From assembly GCF_050624435.1 (NCBI RefSeq), contig NC_134546.1, positions 17,011,001-17,075,000 of the forward strand: 64,000 nucleotides of DNA, written 5' to 3'. This DNA is from Tenrec ecaudatus (lineage: Eukaryota > Chordata > Mammalia > Afrosoricida > Tenrecidae). The translations under genes and the position numbers were made by a program. The notes under the pieces were generated by a model, which was not told where the DNA came from, ran no database searches, and worked only from the letters and a program-made list of their open reading frames with translations. Below are positions 22,101 through 40,999 of the stretch, piece after piece. Within the stretch, counting starts at the first letter, position 1, and every line of letters begins with the position of its first letter.

Positions 22101-25100
22101 CACCCAAAGTGTTCCTTTACATTGTGTCAGTTAATATGAGGGGTTCCCCCCAAAAACAGAACACAGCTCTGCTGAGTGGAGCTTTTGTAGTATGCATTTT
22201 TCCCCTGGGCAAGCTTAGAGCAACTTGCTCTGAGTTAGTGTACCCAGGGCATCCTGTGGGAAGGTTCTCTCTGGTCACAGTGAATATTTTTTGTAAAAGC
22301 AGTTTTGCTTGAACCTCGTTTTTTGTGATTTTTTTTTTTTTTTTTTTGAGAACAGTGTGTGGCTGTGAAATTTTGCTTCCTGCTCAGGAAAAATGCTGCA
22401 GAAACTCTTATGATGTTGAACAGTGCTTTTAAGGACATCACTATGGGAAAAACTCAAGTGGTATTCTCATTTTTTAAAAAGGTGAAATGTTGATTGATGA
22501 CAAACCTTGTACTGGATGTCTGTCAACTTCCCTTATGGACAAAAATGTTGACAAAACTTGTACACTTGTGCTCGAAGACTGATGAAGGACCATTGAAGAG
22601 ACGGGGAAGTTATCTGGGCTATCTTGGAGCTCCAGTCAGTGAATTTTACCAGAAGATTTGGGAACGAGAAGGGTTGCAGTGAGATTTGTGCCTCAGGTTC
22701 TGACTGACCAGGAAAAAGATCGTGGTGTGGAAACACACTGGGCTGTGAAAGAACAGCTCCGAAGTGACCCAGACTTTTTCCTCAAGGTCATTACAGGTGA
22801 GGAGACAGTGCTGTCTTTACGACCCCCGAAACCAAACATCAATGAAGCCAATGGAAGACACCATCGTCACCTCGCCCCTCAAAAAACCTCATCATATGAA
22901 ATCAAAGATCAAGACAATGCTTATTTGTTTTCTTTATTGAGGGGGATAGTGCATTTGGAGTTCATTCCACCAGGTCAGACTGTTCATCAAACTTTTTATT
23001 TAGGTCAGTGATTCTCAACCTTCGTTTTGCCGTGACCCTTTAATACAGTTCCTCAGGTTGTGGTGACCCCCTCCCCAACCATAAGATTATTATCGTTGCT
23101 ACTTCATCAATGTAACTTTGCTACTGTTGTGAATCAGGTGACCCTCATGAAAGGGTCATTCAACCTTCAAAGGGGTTGTGACCCACAGGTTGAGAACCGC
23201 TGATTTAGTGGTTCTGAAAAGATTGCATAACTGACAAAAAGGCCTGATTTGTGGCTGACGGGGGATCTTAGCACGCTGGTTTTTGGCAAAAAACAGCATG
23301 CCTCTCTTGCCCCACACCACTTGACTCACCTGCCCTCGTTTTGTGTCTGCAAATGAAGAGGGACATGAAAGGACGATTTGATGACATAGAAGAGGTGAAG
23401 AAAAAACGAGGGAGGTGCAGTCAGCTCTCCAGACAGATGTTTGAAAAATGTTTCCAAGAATGGAATCGCAGACTTAACAAATGTATTAAGAGTACTTTGA
23501 AGGTGATTAGATTGTTTTGTAAAAAAAATTTAAATACATAATTTTGAAAAAAATCCTTTTTTTTAATGGGTACCCCCTCGTATTTCAATATAGAGTAGTG
23601 TTTTGGGTGCTGAAGGGGTGGCATGGGACTTTTGACATTGATATCACTGTGGGCTGGGAAGTTGAGCAGAGCTTTTCAGAGGAGGCAGGACTTCCCCTTT
23701 TTTCTAAAAACATCGAGGTTTTCTGGGGCCAGGATGTTTCCGTTGGAGGGAATACTGCATGCAGTGGTGGGGAGATAGATAACAGAGTGCACATTGAGAA
23801 AACAGTGAGTGGTTTGGTTTTCTCAAGTGTAGGCTTTGAGCGCACCTGTGGTGGGGAGGCAGAGGGGGCACCTTGGACTTGAACTTTAAATTTGCTATGT
23901 GATTTCTGGACAAATTCTTTTTACCTCTTCTGCTTTGTTTTTCTTTATGGGCCCCTAGAGCAGGGAGTTAGCCTTTGAAATCCCATGATTCTTTCTTTAA
24001 AAGTCAGGCTAACTGATGTAAATTTTATTTAATATGCAACTATAAATCCAGATTTTTTAAAAAAAATAAGTGAATGGCAAGGTATTTTGTGGTTTTGAAG
24101 AAATCTACATGTGTTTCAAAGAAAAAGAGCCTATTGTTGAAAGGAAACTAGACTAGCAGCAGTTAGATCAGTTACCGATTTTAACCTTGTGAGTGAGCAG
24201 AGTAACAGATGTTAGGAAGATGGTGGAGCTTTGCTACTGGCCCATGAGGGAAAGGGCAGGGAGCCATGAGGGCACGGGGGGTGGCAAGTTAGAGTAGGTA
24301 GGGGCTGGGGCTTGGTAGAGAGAGATTGGAGCTGGTGGTAAGAGAGATTTTGGTTTTCGACACGTCTAAGTGCTTCTGGATTATATGGGCAATGATTGCA
24401 AGGGCTTTAAAGGCATTCCCGGGGATGATTTGATCGCAGCCAAGGAAATGTGCGTACCACAGACAACGCACCGCGAAAAATGGAGGGGAGAGAGGACCAA
24501 AGCTCCCAGAAAACCTGGGAAAGATTTTACTCAATAGCATAACTCAGCTGGGTGTCTTACGTGATGAGCGGAAGCTCATTAAAAGGAAATAAGGAAGTTA
24601 GCATGGTTCTTGTGCTCCCATATCCCTTCTCCACGCTCCTTCCATTTTGTTTGGTGTCTAATGGCCGCATCTCTTCTTTTGAAAAAGGATCTACCGCTAC
24701 CAATCTCATGACTACGCCTTCAGCAGTGTAGAGAAGCTAATGCATGCTCTAGGAGGAGACAACTTCCTGCGAATGCTTAACGGGACCCTTCTGGAAACCC
24801 TGGAGAAAGCAGGCTTCTCTGAAAAATTCCTCAATGAAATTGTTGCTCCTGTCATGAGGGTTAATTATGGGCAAAACCTGAGTATCAACGGCTTTGTGGG
24901 TAAGCTGGGCAACAGTAAGGGGCATTACTTCACCAAGGGGCTTGCCTGAGGCTAGAGTTGGAGAAGGCACCTTTCTCTGTGAGACTTCAGAAGTTATTGG
25001 CAACATTGTAGATATGAGTTTTTATAGGGAGAGTGCTTTTAGCTTTCCTGAGGTCAGTGGTTTTTAACTCCCGGGTGAGGTGGGGCATTTGGCAGTAGCT

Positions 25101-27042
25101 GAAAACATTTGGAACAGAACTTACAGAACAGACTTCCTTAGGAAGAGAGTGGGGTGGAGGGTCCTCTAGAAAACCAGAATTAAAGCACGTCTTTGGTTGT
25201 CACACTGTGTGAGAGGAGAGGTCTCTTGGCAAATGTCAATAGCACCAAGCTTGAGAAAGCAAGCATTCAATTTTCAGAGGTAGCTGACCCTCTGAACATG
25301 AAGAACTACTGATTAGAGGTGTCGTTGGGCTGCTGCTCCCAAACAGTGAATGGAAATGTAAGTGAAACGTACTCAATCAAATTGATCTTTGGATGAAAAT
25401 CCATGGCTGATCTGACATGGTAAGATCATTTCTGTTATGACTGGTAATATATGATTTAGCCAATATGATTGATTACAGTCACGGTGAACTTTTTGTTCTA
25501 CCTGTGATTTTGCTTGGTGTGACTCAATTTTTCCCGGTATTGGTGGGTGGAGGACTTCAAGGGTGTGTAACCTGTGCAAAGAGTCTTGTGCTAAGACGTA
25601 TCTCTACCCCTCTCCCCTCGTTTGGTTTAATGGCCTTTTGCAACTATCTTTGAAATTCTTAATTATTGAATAAGGGGCTCTGTATTTTCATTTTGCACCG
25701 GACCCCTTAAATGATGTAACCAGTCTTAATCAGGTGTTTTCATTAAAGTGTTATCCAGGCCAACTTGCATTTGTCCTGGTAAGCTGAACAACTAACTCAC
25801 TGCAGAAGAGAGTGAGGATAGAAGGTCTCTTACAAAGTCAAAATCAAAGCATACCTTTTTCTCCCACTGTTAGGGGCAGTGTCACTGTGTGGTGTGGAGT
25901 CTGGCCTTTGGGCAGTAGAAGGTGGCAATAAACTTGTTTGCTCGGGGCTCCTTCAGGCTTCCAAAGGCAATCTTATACCGGGCTCAGTAATGAACATCGT
26001 GGAGAAAACAAAGACCAAGCGCACAGGTGAGCGTGAGAACAGGGAGAAGAGAAACCCCATCTCTGCCATCTCCCGCTTGCTCCTCCAATGAGACATCTCC
26101 AAGTTGACCGTGTCATACCATGTAGAAACGTCCCCAAGTGATGCTCAAGGACATTAATAGCCTGACTCTTGGGATTTGAGAATATCCTGCTAAGTAAAAA
26201 ACTCCTGATTTTGTACTTGTGGAGGAGACCTTATTTTCATCTTGAGTGGGCAGTGATAAAAATACAAGGCACCATTATCTTAAGCATTCCTTTGAGTGAT
26301 GGGACTATTTGCCTACAAGTTTTAGCGGTCTAAAGGCCAGTGTGTTAGAAACGCTAACGTGTGCGCTTCCTCGTTCCTTCTAGGAGGCCCCGCTAAGATG
26401 TATGAAGTGGTCTACCAAACCGGATCTGAAGTCCACTCAGGCTTCTATGACATCGTCTTAGTGGCCACTCCATTGAATCGAAAAATGTCCAATATAACCT
26501 TTCTCAACTTTGATCCTGCAGTCGAGGAATTCCATCAGGACTACAAACACATCGTGACAACTTTAGTTAAGGGAGAACTGAATACAACGATCTTCAGCGC
26601 TCGACCCTTAAATAAATTTGATCTCACTGCAGTCCTAACCACTGATAATTCAGATTTGTTCATTAACAGCATCGGCATTGTGTCCCCTGTAAGAGAACAG
26701 GACACGCCTGAGCCAACAACAGATGGGACACATGTTTGGAAGATTTTCTCCGCAGACACGCTTACTAAAAGGCAAATTTTAAAGCTGTTTCTGTCCTATG
26801 ATTATGCGGTGAAAAAGCCATGGCTCGCATATCCTCAGTATAAGCCTCCGGAGAAATGCCCGTCCATCGTCCTCCACGATCATCTCTACTATCTCAACGG
26901 CATCGAGTGTGCGGCCAGTGCCATGGAAATGAGTGCCATTGGAGCCCACAACGCTGCTCTGCTGGCCTATCACCGCTGGAACGGGCACACACACATGGTT
27001 GACCAGGAAGACTTACATGAAAAGCTTAAAACCGAACTGTGA
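12796..27042 (+). CDS. PCYOX1: Prenylcysteine oxidase 1, six coding exons
   Basis: Coding exons are 12796-12904, 13972-14178, 15116-15290, 24688-24899, 25874-26026 and 26384-27042. Together they give 1515 bases, 504 residues plus stop, one residue short of human PCYOX1. The protein is an FAD-dependent lysosomal thioether oxidase that cleaves prenylcysteines left by breakdown of prenylated proteins, giving cysteine, an isoprenoid aldehyde and hydrogen peroxide. Visible parts are a signal peptide (residues 1 to about 27, hydrophobic core LLGLWLLLC), the FAD-binding G-A-G-I-G-G at 40-45, and the prenylcysteine lyase domain in the remainder. N-glycosylation sequons NGT, NIT and NTT sit at the positions known in the human protein. 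All introns have GT and AG ends and the frame is kept across every junction. No damage is seen, so the gene looks functional. The neighbours agree with human 2p13.3. Confidence 0.97.
12905..13971 (+). other. PCYOX1: PCYOX1 intron 1
   Basis: It starts with the donor GTAGGT and ends with TCTCCATAG. Its first 200 bases belong to the CpG island, and I see no repeat I can name in the rest. Confidence 0.85.
14179..15115 (+). other. PCYOX1: PCYOX1 intron 2
   Basis: The donor is GTAGGT and the acceptor follows a clear pyrimidine tract (TTTTTGCAG). No feature is recognised inside. Confidence 0.85.
15390..15660 (-). repeat. L1-type 3' end with an internal microsatellite
   Basis: This antisense tail starts 'aaaaatcattttattggggg'. 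Its normal 'catacatacatcc' box has expanded into the tandem repeat listed separately. It ends in the C/T-rich stretch before 15660. Confidence 0.85.
15430..15540. repeat. Minisatellite-like (CATC)n and (CATGCATC)n tract
   Basis: About 110 bp alternates a 12-base unit of the form CATGCATCCATC (left half) with pure CATC repeats (right half). It sits inside an L1-type tail in PCYOX1 intron 3. Open frames through it (M-D-G-W or H-P-S-I repeats) are by-products and not genes. Confidence 0.95.
15800..15925 (+). repeat. MIR SINE
   Basis: 'agatgaggaaagggaggcgc' then 'agagctggagtctgtactca' follow the MIR core order. It is an ancient copy. Confidence 0.6.
16415..16530 (-). repeat. L2 LINE fragment
   Basis: The antisense L2 end pattern 'ttactgagtgctgccttagg' with 'cttgtccctgctctgaaaga' is visible. 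Confidence 0.55.
17308..17478 (+). repeat. AfroSINE, head region shortened
   Basis: It starts 'ggagccccggtagtgtagac' but lacks part of the tRNA-like head. It ends at 'gagttggaatggattttgat'. Confidence 0.75.
17543..17708 (+). repeat. AfroSINE, diverged
   Basis: It has 'gttgggctgctaactgccag' and the tail 'gaattgacttgaaggcagtg'. The middle is shortened. Confidence 0.7.
18385..18545 (+). repeat. MER5-type hAT remnant with (TA)n tract
   Basis: 'caacccaggctgcacattag' and 'aagcccgtggggagatt' fit the MER5A start. A (TA)n tract at about 18444-18467 interrupts it. Confidence 0.5.
18973..19147 (+). mobile_element. SPIN nonautonomous hAT element
   Basis: It runs from CAGCGGTTCCCAACC to GGTTGAGAACCACTG, about 175 bp and internally shortened. 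Flanking octamers GTATAGGT and ATCTAGGT match at 6 of 8. Confidence 0.92.
19640..19798 (+). repeat. L2 3' end
   Basis: 'ctttttgagggcaggagttt' followed by 'gatgaataaatag' is the L2 end pattern. Confidence 0.55.
19822..19993 (-). mobile_element. SPIN nonautonomous hAT element
   Basis: It runs from CAGCGGTTCTCAACC to GGTTGAGAACCACTG. GGTTTATA lies on both sides, with the last G shared between element and duplication. This is the cleanest target duplication in the window. Confidence 0.93.
20374..21587 (-). repeat. Long L1-type 3' UTR copy (1.2 kb)
   Basis: It starts with an antisense A tail and 'ttagggggc'-like family text, and ends near 'gagtacttgagtagaggccc'. GAAGGAGTGA plus T residues flank both ends (about 20363-20378 and 21588-21604), an L1-style target duplication. 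Between 21061 and 21480 it holds two tandem copies of a roughly 200-bp module. No ORF2 coding sequence is included. Confidence 0.88.
21895..22025 (+). repeat. L2 LINE fragment
   Basis: 'aactgtaagctccttcaggg' followed by 'catctctgtatcactcg' matches the L2 3' region. Confidence 0.6.
22137..23580 (+). mobile_element. Mariner (Tc1/mariner) element, decayed, with nested SPIN
   Basis: Both ends lie next to TA: TGAGGGGTTCCCCCC starts at 22137 and GGGTACCCCCTCG ends at 23580, imperfect inverted repeats. Without the SPIN insert it is about 1.24 kb, the normal mariner size. Broken transposase text reads in order: [17 protein letters not shown] (helix-turn-helix region), [20 protein letters not shown] (catalytic region, where mariners have G-D-E-S), [13 protein letters not shown], and R-F-D-D-I-E-E-V-K near the end. 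Frameshifts, stops and a lost C-terminal catalytic block show it is dead. It lies in PCYOX1 intron 3. Confidence 0.9.
23006..23202 (-). mobile_element. SPIN nonautonomous hAT element inside mariner
   Basis: It runs from CAGTGATTCTCAACC to GGTTGAGAACCGCTG, with ATTTAGGT on the left and ATTTAGTG on the right. It breaks the mariner transposase just after the P-P-G-Q-T-V region, so SPIN arrived after the mariner. Confidence 0.93.
25050..25265 (+). repeat. MER20-type hAT remnant
   Basis: 'gtggggcatttggcagtagc' and later 'ttggttgtcacactgtgtga' and 'aatgtcaatagcaccaagct' follow the order of MER20. It lies in PCYOX1 intron 4. Confidence 0.55.
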
Positions 27043-27259
27043 GTCATGCAGCTCTTGGTCCCTTTCTAGTCCAATGGATTACCCTTGGCAAAGAGATGAT
27101 AACAAAATCTGAGCAGAGATGCCTTCAGACCAGATACTTGGCCGCTATCATTGTTTAACAAAAGGAATCCTTTGGGGCCATGAGGAAATACAAGGTTTTA
27201 ATGAAGCAGGGAGGCATAGTGCTCTCTACACAATTTCCTCACTGCTCTTGCAGGCTCCA

Positions 27260-27420
27260 CACGCAGTGTTTTTCAAATGTCTGATTGTAAGAATGGCCTG
27301 GGCTTTGTTAAAAACACACCTTCCCAAACTCCTTGGTGACGATTCAGTAGGTTTCAGGGTATGGGCTGGGCTTTTGAATCAGGTTGTAGAACATTTTTGA
27401 GAATGGTCTTTACAGCTGGA
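27260..27420 (+). repeat. MER5-type hAT remnant
   Basis: 'gtgtttttcaaatgtctgat' to 'catttttgagaatggtc' follows the general order of MER5-like elements. It is worn. Confidence 0.4.
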
Positions 27421-28018
27421 CATGATCTTCAGTCAGATCAAAACTACAGATCCTTTTTTTGACCTTCAATCACTTGTTTTATTAGAGGTGAAATTTAGAA
27501 GTCTTAGATGCCATACAAAAGTCTGAAGTGAAAAATCTGAGTTATTGATTTAAGAAATTGGAATTTTATTGCCAAACCTAAACCTGAGCTTTAAAAACAG
27601 ATAGGTACTCATTACTGGAGATTCTGACTTCATGCACTGAGGATAGGGCCTTTCCATTGATTTTTAAAGTTCTAATGTACAGCCAGGATTGAGAATGTTC
27701 CATCTAAAAATTCGACAGTGGAATTTAGCAGCATTCGACAGGTAGGTCAATTAAAAGTAAAATATTTCCTATACAAGGAGTTAAAATGTCTACAATGGCA
27801 TTTCAGTACCATAGAAGTCCTAAGAGACCTATTTCATTAGCAAAGCAGATTCTTTTTGCAAAGAATTTCTCCCAGTAAGAGCTTTAGTAGTAATCTTGAG
27901 TCAGTAGTAATGGCAAAGGCAACTTAACTCTAGTTGGTGGAGTGGGCTATTTGGAACGCATCAAACTTCACCAAATCATGCTCAAAGTATTAAAGATTTG
28001 TTTTAAAGCTAGTGTTAA

Positions 28019-28207
28019 GATGCCCTGGTGGCATACATATTGGGCTGCTAACCACGGCCCAGCAGTTAGAAGCTACCAGCCGCTTCGAGGGAGGATGATG
28101 AAGCTTCCTCTTCCCTTAAAGGCTTACAACCTTGGAAACAAGCCCACAGGGGCCGTTCTACTCTGTCCTACTGGGTCTCTCACTATGTGTTGCCATGACT
28201 CCATGGT
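28019..28207 (+). repeat. AfroSINE in the PCYOX1 3' UTR region
   Basis: It runs from 'gatgccctggtggcatacat' to 'gccatgactccatgg', and the family body is clear. Confidence 0.75.
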
Positions 28208-29007
28208 TTGGTACAGTGAGTGTGGCATTCTGAATGAGAAATTGGTTGCTATGACACCCATTTAGGGCACTAGTCTTTAATTGTGGATGCTCACCGGAAT
28301 CATCTGCAGAACTGCTGCATCCTCCCATGATTGTAGGGAAATTTAGTTCTACAGCTACAGGCAGTCCCTGGTTACGAACCAGGTCAGTTCCTAAGTGTGC
28401 CTTTAAGTCAAACTGTAATTCAGAACCAGGTGCATTTAATTCTTATTTAGCCTTTAATGCAGGAGAAAGCTACACATGAAGGTGTTCTTATGAATTTGTT
28501 GCAAGCAGGGATTCGTTGAATCATTTCAAAGTGAGGACAAATTTACCTAACATCAAGGGCCATTAAAGGACAAGTACGAGTGATTAATAAATCAGAAGTC
28601 TGTATGCATTGAGCATGAATGATAGTTACCAGACATAACAAGCAAAAGATTCTACGTTACAATACTAAATGCAACCAAGTTAGCAAGCACCATTAAAAAA
28701 AAAAAAGAGGTCCTCCTGATAGGAGTTATTTTTAGCAAAAAGGTGTAAGTGAACATCGTGTAGTGAAAATTATTTCTTACTTAGTTCAATTGTGAAAGTA
28801 TGCTGATAAAACTGCCAAAGTAATTGGTACCGAGGCAGCAATTAAATTCCTGCTTAAGGGCAGCTTCTTCTAATTTTATTCTCAACAAATATGTTGAGGC
28901 ATTCATATTTTTGTCTTGTGGTTTTAATGAGGATTATTGTGTATCCTTAGAGTTTGGCAAGTGACGATATTAAAACTAGCCACCAACCAAACCCACTGCT
29001 GGTTGTG

Positions 29008-29142
29008 TTCATTCAGTTCTCGTGATCCTACAGGAGACCTGGTCGGTCCATTGTTTGTGAGGCTCAATTTGAATCTTGATGGACCTTTGACCTTGTGGTT
29101 GGCAGCCCAATGCTTTGCCCACCGCACCACCAGGGTTCTTTG
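29008..29142 (-). repeat. AfroSINE (antisense)
   Basis: It ends with the antisense head 'gcaccaccagggttctttg'. Confidence 0.7.
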
Positions 29143-29294
29143 ATATGTAGGGCAATTTCGAACGATGGGAAATATTTTTACTTAGAATGCCAACGTTATT
29201 GGTGTTATCAAATCTGTACCTTTTCCACCCTTAACTAGCTTTGTCAGAGGAAAACAGGCATATATATTAGTCCTATTCAATTTTAATCCAAACC

Positions 29295-29405
29295 CAATGC
29301 CTTTAAGTCATTCTGACTTTAACTTTAAGGGCAGAGTAGAATAGCCTCCAGGTTTCCCCAGGTTGTGAATCTGATGGAAGTAGACTGCCCATTTCTCCCA
29401 AGCGT
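29295..29405 (-). repeat. AfroSINE fragment (antisense)
   Basis: 'aagggcagagtagaatagcc' and 'ttgatgg'-like text match the tail half of the family. Confidence 0.55.
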
Positions 29406-29559
29406 TTTGACCACTGTGACTGTCACTAGGCACTTAATACAGTATTCAAAGAATTTTGGGAGAATTAATCAGAATCTGTTACTACCACAGACCTCTAATC
29501 CTTTTCCTAAGAGAGACTTGTGAAAATCATGCCAGGGCTGAAGGAAAGCCATCTTCTCC

Positions 29560-29730
29560 TGGAGTGGTTCAACCTGACCCGGCATCAGACTCACCTGCAG
29601 AGCTTGTTGAACCACTGTTGGAAGACCTCACTATTCAGTAGGCTTGGAGTGGGACCAAGTTAAAATGGTCCCAGGTGATGCTGCTAGTTTAGAAACTGTA
29701 TTTAAAGAACCACTGCTCTATTAAGTAAAC
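29560..29730 (+). repeat. MER5A-type hAT remnant
   Basis: 'catcagactcacctgcagag' followed by 'ccaggtgatgctgctagttt' and 'gaaccactgctct' follows the MER5A order. Confidence 0.65.
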
Positions 29731-30439
29731 CTTATGTGGCTGCAAAAATGCAAGTCTATCAACATCAATGAAGATTAAACAAAAGAAAATCCCTGAAAAA
29801 TGGAGACTTCACACTGGTCTTTATTTTGAACCTTCCAGTTTTTCTGCACACCCTTCTTTAAATGGAAAGTATCATTCGAGAGACTCCATCCCCTACAATT
29901 TTTACGAGATCACAGAAATAGGCCTAAGCACTCATTGAAGTTTTCTAAAGATATGTTTATAAATACAACCATCTGTAACAACTCCTCAGTTATCAATCTG
30001 GTGAGCCGTAAAACGATTGAACGCGGTGAATACATGGTGGGTTGCAGTTTCCCTATTCTGTCTACAAAGAACATCCGCTGGAATGTTTTCCTCTGGGATA
30101 AATCCCATTTCTATGACTCTTAAATTTTCTCCTAAATCACATTCAAAATAAAGAACTACATCATTAGCTGCTTGTGTCTTATTGCTCTTAGGCTTCAAAT
30201 GTAGATGTATTTGGAAAAGTCATTAGAATAGTTACTATTCTAAGCCTCTAAAGTTTGAGAATATTTCAGAACTTGTGTTTTCAGCTTATTTTTGTTCATT
30301 GCTGTTTCAGTGTTGGTAACAATCGACTGAATTAAAAACGCCAGGTGTAATTCATGTTGGAAAAGCCAGAATAAAGATAATGTTTGAGTTCTATACTCAG
30401 AGTATCCAAGAGGGAAGCATTTCTGACTATTATAAAAGT

Positions 30440-30445
30440 TTTATT
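30440..30445 (-). promoter_or_regulatory. SNRPG: Poly(A) signal of SNRPG
   Basis: TTTATT on the plus strand gives AATAAA on the minus strand, about 120 bases past the SNRPG stop codon. This spacing suits the short SNRPG 3' UTR. Confidence 0.75.
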
Positions 30446-30562
30446 TAACAAAAAAATTGAACATGAAAAATGTACATAGCCTCATTTTTACACTGTAGTA
30501 AACGGGTCCTTTGGAAAGCGGGGTGCGTAGAAACAAGTGATGTCGACTATTGAACGTAGCCA

Positions 30563-39270
<8,708 letters not shown>

Positions 39271-39521
39271 TGTGTCTTCTCGGGAGGTTCAGCGTTGCCT
39301 TGAAACAGAATTCGCGGCTCCCCTCACGCTCCCGCGGTCGGCCGGCGTCCTTGCGTCTGACGTCACTAGCCCGGTCAGCCAATAGACAGATGGCGTCTCA
39401 CCTCGCGAGACTTTACCCGAAGCGCGAACGCGGCTCTCGGCTTTGAGCTTCCGGTTGCGTGGTAAGGGATTGGCCAGGGAGCGTTCTTCAATTCCGGTTC
39501 GTTTCCACTCCCCACCCCACC

Positions 39522-39720
39522 TCGGTTTTATTGGCACATAATCGATCTACTTCATACAATTCAATCGTTCAATCATGTCAAGAAGAATTGTACGATCATT
39601 ACCACAATCAATTTCAGGACAGTTCTTTCTCTTTCTCCCGCCACATCACCTTTAAAATGAGCTGTGTAATCAGAGTCAGTTAATACCGGTTCACTTTTGT
39701 ATAAAATTAAACATCCGGTC
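39522..39720 (-). repeat. Old L1-like 3' fragment
   Basis: 'ggttttattggcacataatc' followed by 'caattcaatcgttcaatcat' resembles another antisense LINE tail family, distinct from the recurring one. Confidence 0.4.
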
Positions 39721-40195
39721 CTGTGGTTTCTGAGCTACATTCGCTTCATTTTTTTTCATACGCACCAAGTGTTCAATTTGCCCAAGTCAAGGCAAACCCG
39801 TGCACAACGGGTTCAGGGTATTATCGGCTGATTTTTTGGAAGCACGAGACAGCTAAGTCTATCATGCTGGTCCGTCTTAGTCTAGAAGTGCTTTTGAAAA
39901 CTGTTCAGCATCGTAGGCACATGCCACGCTTCCACTGATGAAAGGGCGGCGGCTGTGCATGCTTGTGCATTGGCCAGTAATCAGCTGGGTCTCTGGCCTG
40001 CAAGAATTTCATCATAGATATTTCTTTGCCATTTATCCTAGCATAGCATCAAGACAGGGGCTCCGGTTACATGAATCAGTCTTTCACCTTAAGAGCCTCA
40101 GTCTCTGCCTCTTGAGTTCTGAAGTACCCACACTTTAAAGCGCCCTCAAATTCCTGATGGAAGGCCCCAGAATACTACATTACCCCTGTAGATCT

Positions 40196-40292
40196 GCTTC
40201 TGTAAAGATTTATAGCCTTCAATACATTTATCTCCTTGGAGACCCTATACAAGGTTGCTATGAGTCAGAATCAACTTGATGGTGGTTGTTGG
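40196..40292 (+). repeat. AfroSINE tail
   Basis: 'gctatgagtcagaatcaact' is the conserved tail of the family. The head is missing. Confidence 0.65.
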
Positions 40293-40447
40293 GCTATATT
40301 GCCCCTATATATAAAATGTGAAGTGCAAGACAATCTATATGAAGAACTGAATTTCCATGTCCAGCACACAGCGTCAAAGATGACCCCCTACTTGTTCTCA
40401 GTTGTGAGTTTACTTCAAATAGGTAAAGGGCTATTTCTGCTTTAAAC

Positions 40448-40752
40448 TGGTACAGTGGTTATGAGTTGGGCTGCTAACCACAATGTCTGCAGTTCAAAAC
40501 TACCAGCCACTCCACGGGAGAAAGATGAGGTTTTCTACTCCTGTAAAGAATTACTTCCTCTGAAACCAACGGGGCCAATTCTACCTTGGTCTATAGCAGT
40601 GGTTCTCAACTCTCCTAATGCCGTGACCCTTTAATACAGTTCCTTATGTTATAGTGACCCCCCCCCCGCCATAATTTTTGTTGCTACTTCAAAACAAGAA
40701 CTGCTATAGGGTTGCCACAAGTCCGAATCGACTGGATAGGAGTGAGTAGTAA
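40448..40752 (+). repeat. AfroSINE split by SPIN
   Basis: The head and body (with 'gttgggctgctaaccacaat') are interrupted at 'ggtctatag' and resume with 'ctatagggttgccacaagtc'. Confidence 0.85.
40597..40703 (-). mobile_element. SPIN element, internally deleted
   Basis: It starts CAGTGGTTCTCAAC but has lost much of the far end, finishing at GAACTG. CTATAG lies on both sides, the remainder of its target duplication. Confidence 0.85.
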
Positions 40753-40999
40753 TTTCTGCTTTATATACTTTGTTGATTTTAAGAGGTCAATCTCCCAAAC
40801 TTAATTTATTCCTAATGTTCATGGATGGCTCTACTTAAATACCAATTATAATTAAGAACTTAAAAGTCACATTTTATATTCTCTTGATACTTAAAATCCT
40901 AGACAGTGAATTTTCTTGAGGGATCAATATACCGTTTATACTTGTTACTGTTAGTGTCTAGCTGAGAATAGAAACCTTACATGGATATTATACTGGGTT

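Larger units (their letters stand above)
15291..24687 (+). other. PCYOX1: PCYOX1 intron 3, the repeat-rich long intron
   Basis: This 9.4-kb intron holds L1-type tails, an ancient L1, AfroSINEs, two SPIN copies outside the mariner, the mariner with its nested SPIN, and L2, MIR and MER5 remnants. The acceptor CTCTTCTTTTGAAAAAG is weak next to the AG but has a good pyrimidine tract just upstream. Confidence 0.85.
27043..30395 (+). other. PCYOX1: PCYOX1 3' UTR (probable extent)
   Basis: No gene follows on the plus strand before SNRPG. AATAAA signals lie at 30147-30152 and 30370-30375, and human PCYOX1 has a long 3' UTR, so the transcript probably ends near one of these. It contains MER5-like hAT remnants (27260-27420 and 29560-29730), AfroSINEs and a stretch at 28360-28440 beginning 'cagtccctggttacgaacca' that looks like another old DNA transposon. 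Confidence 0.55.
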
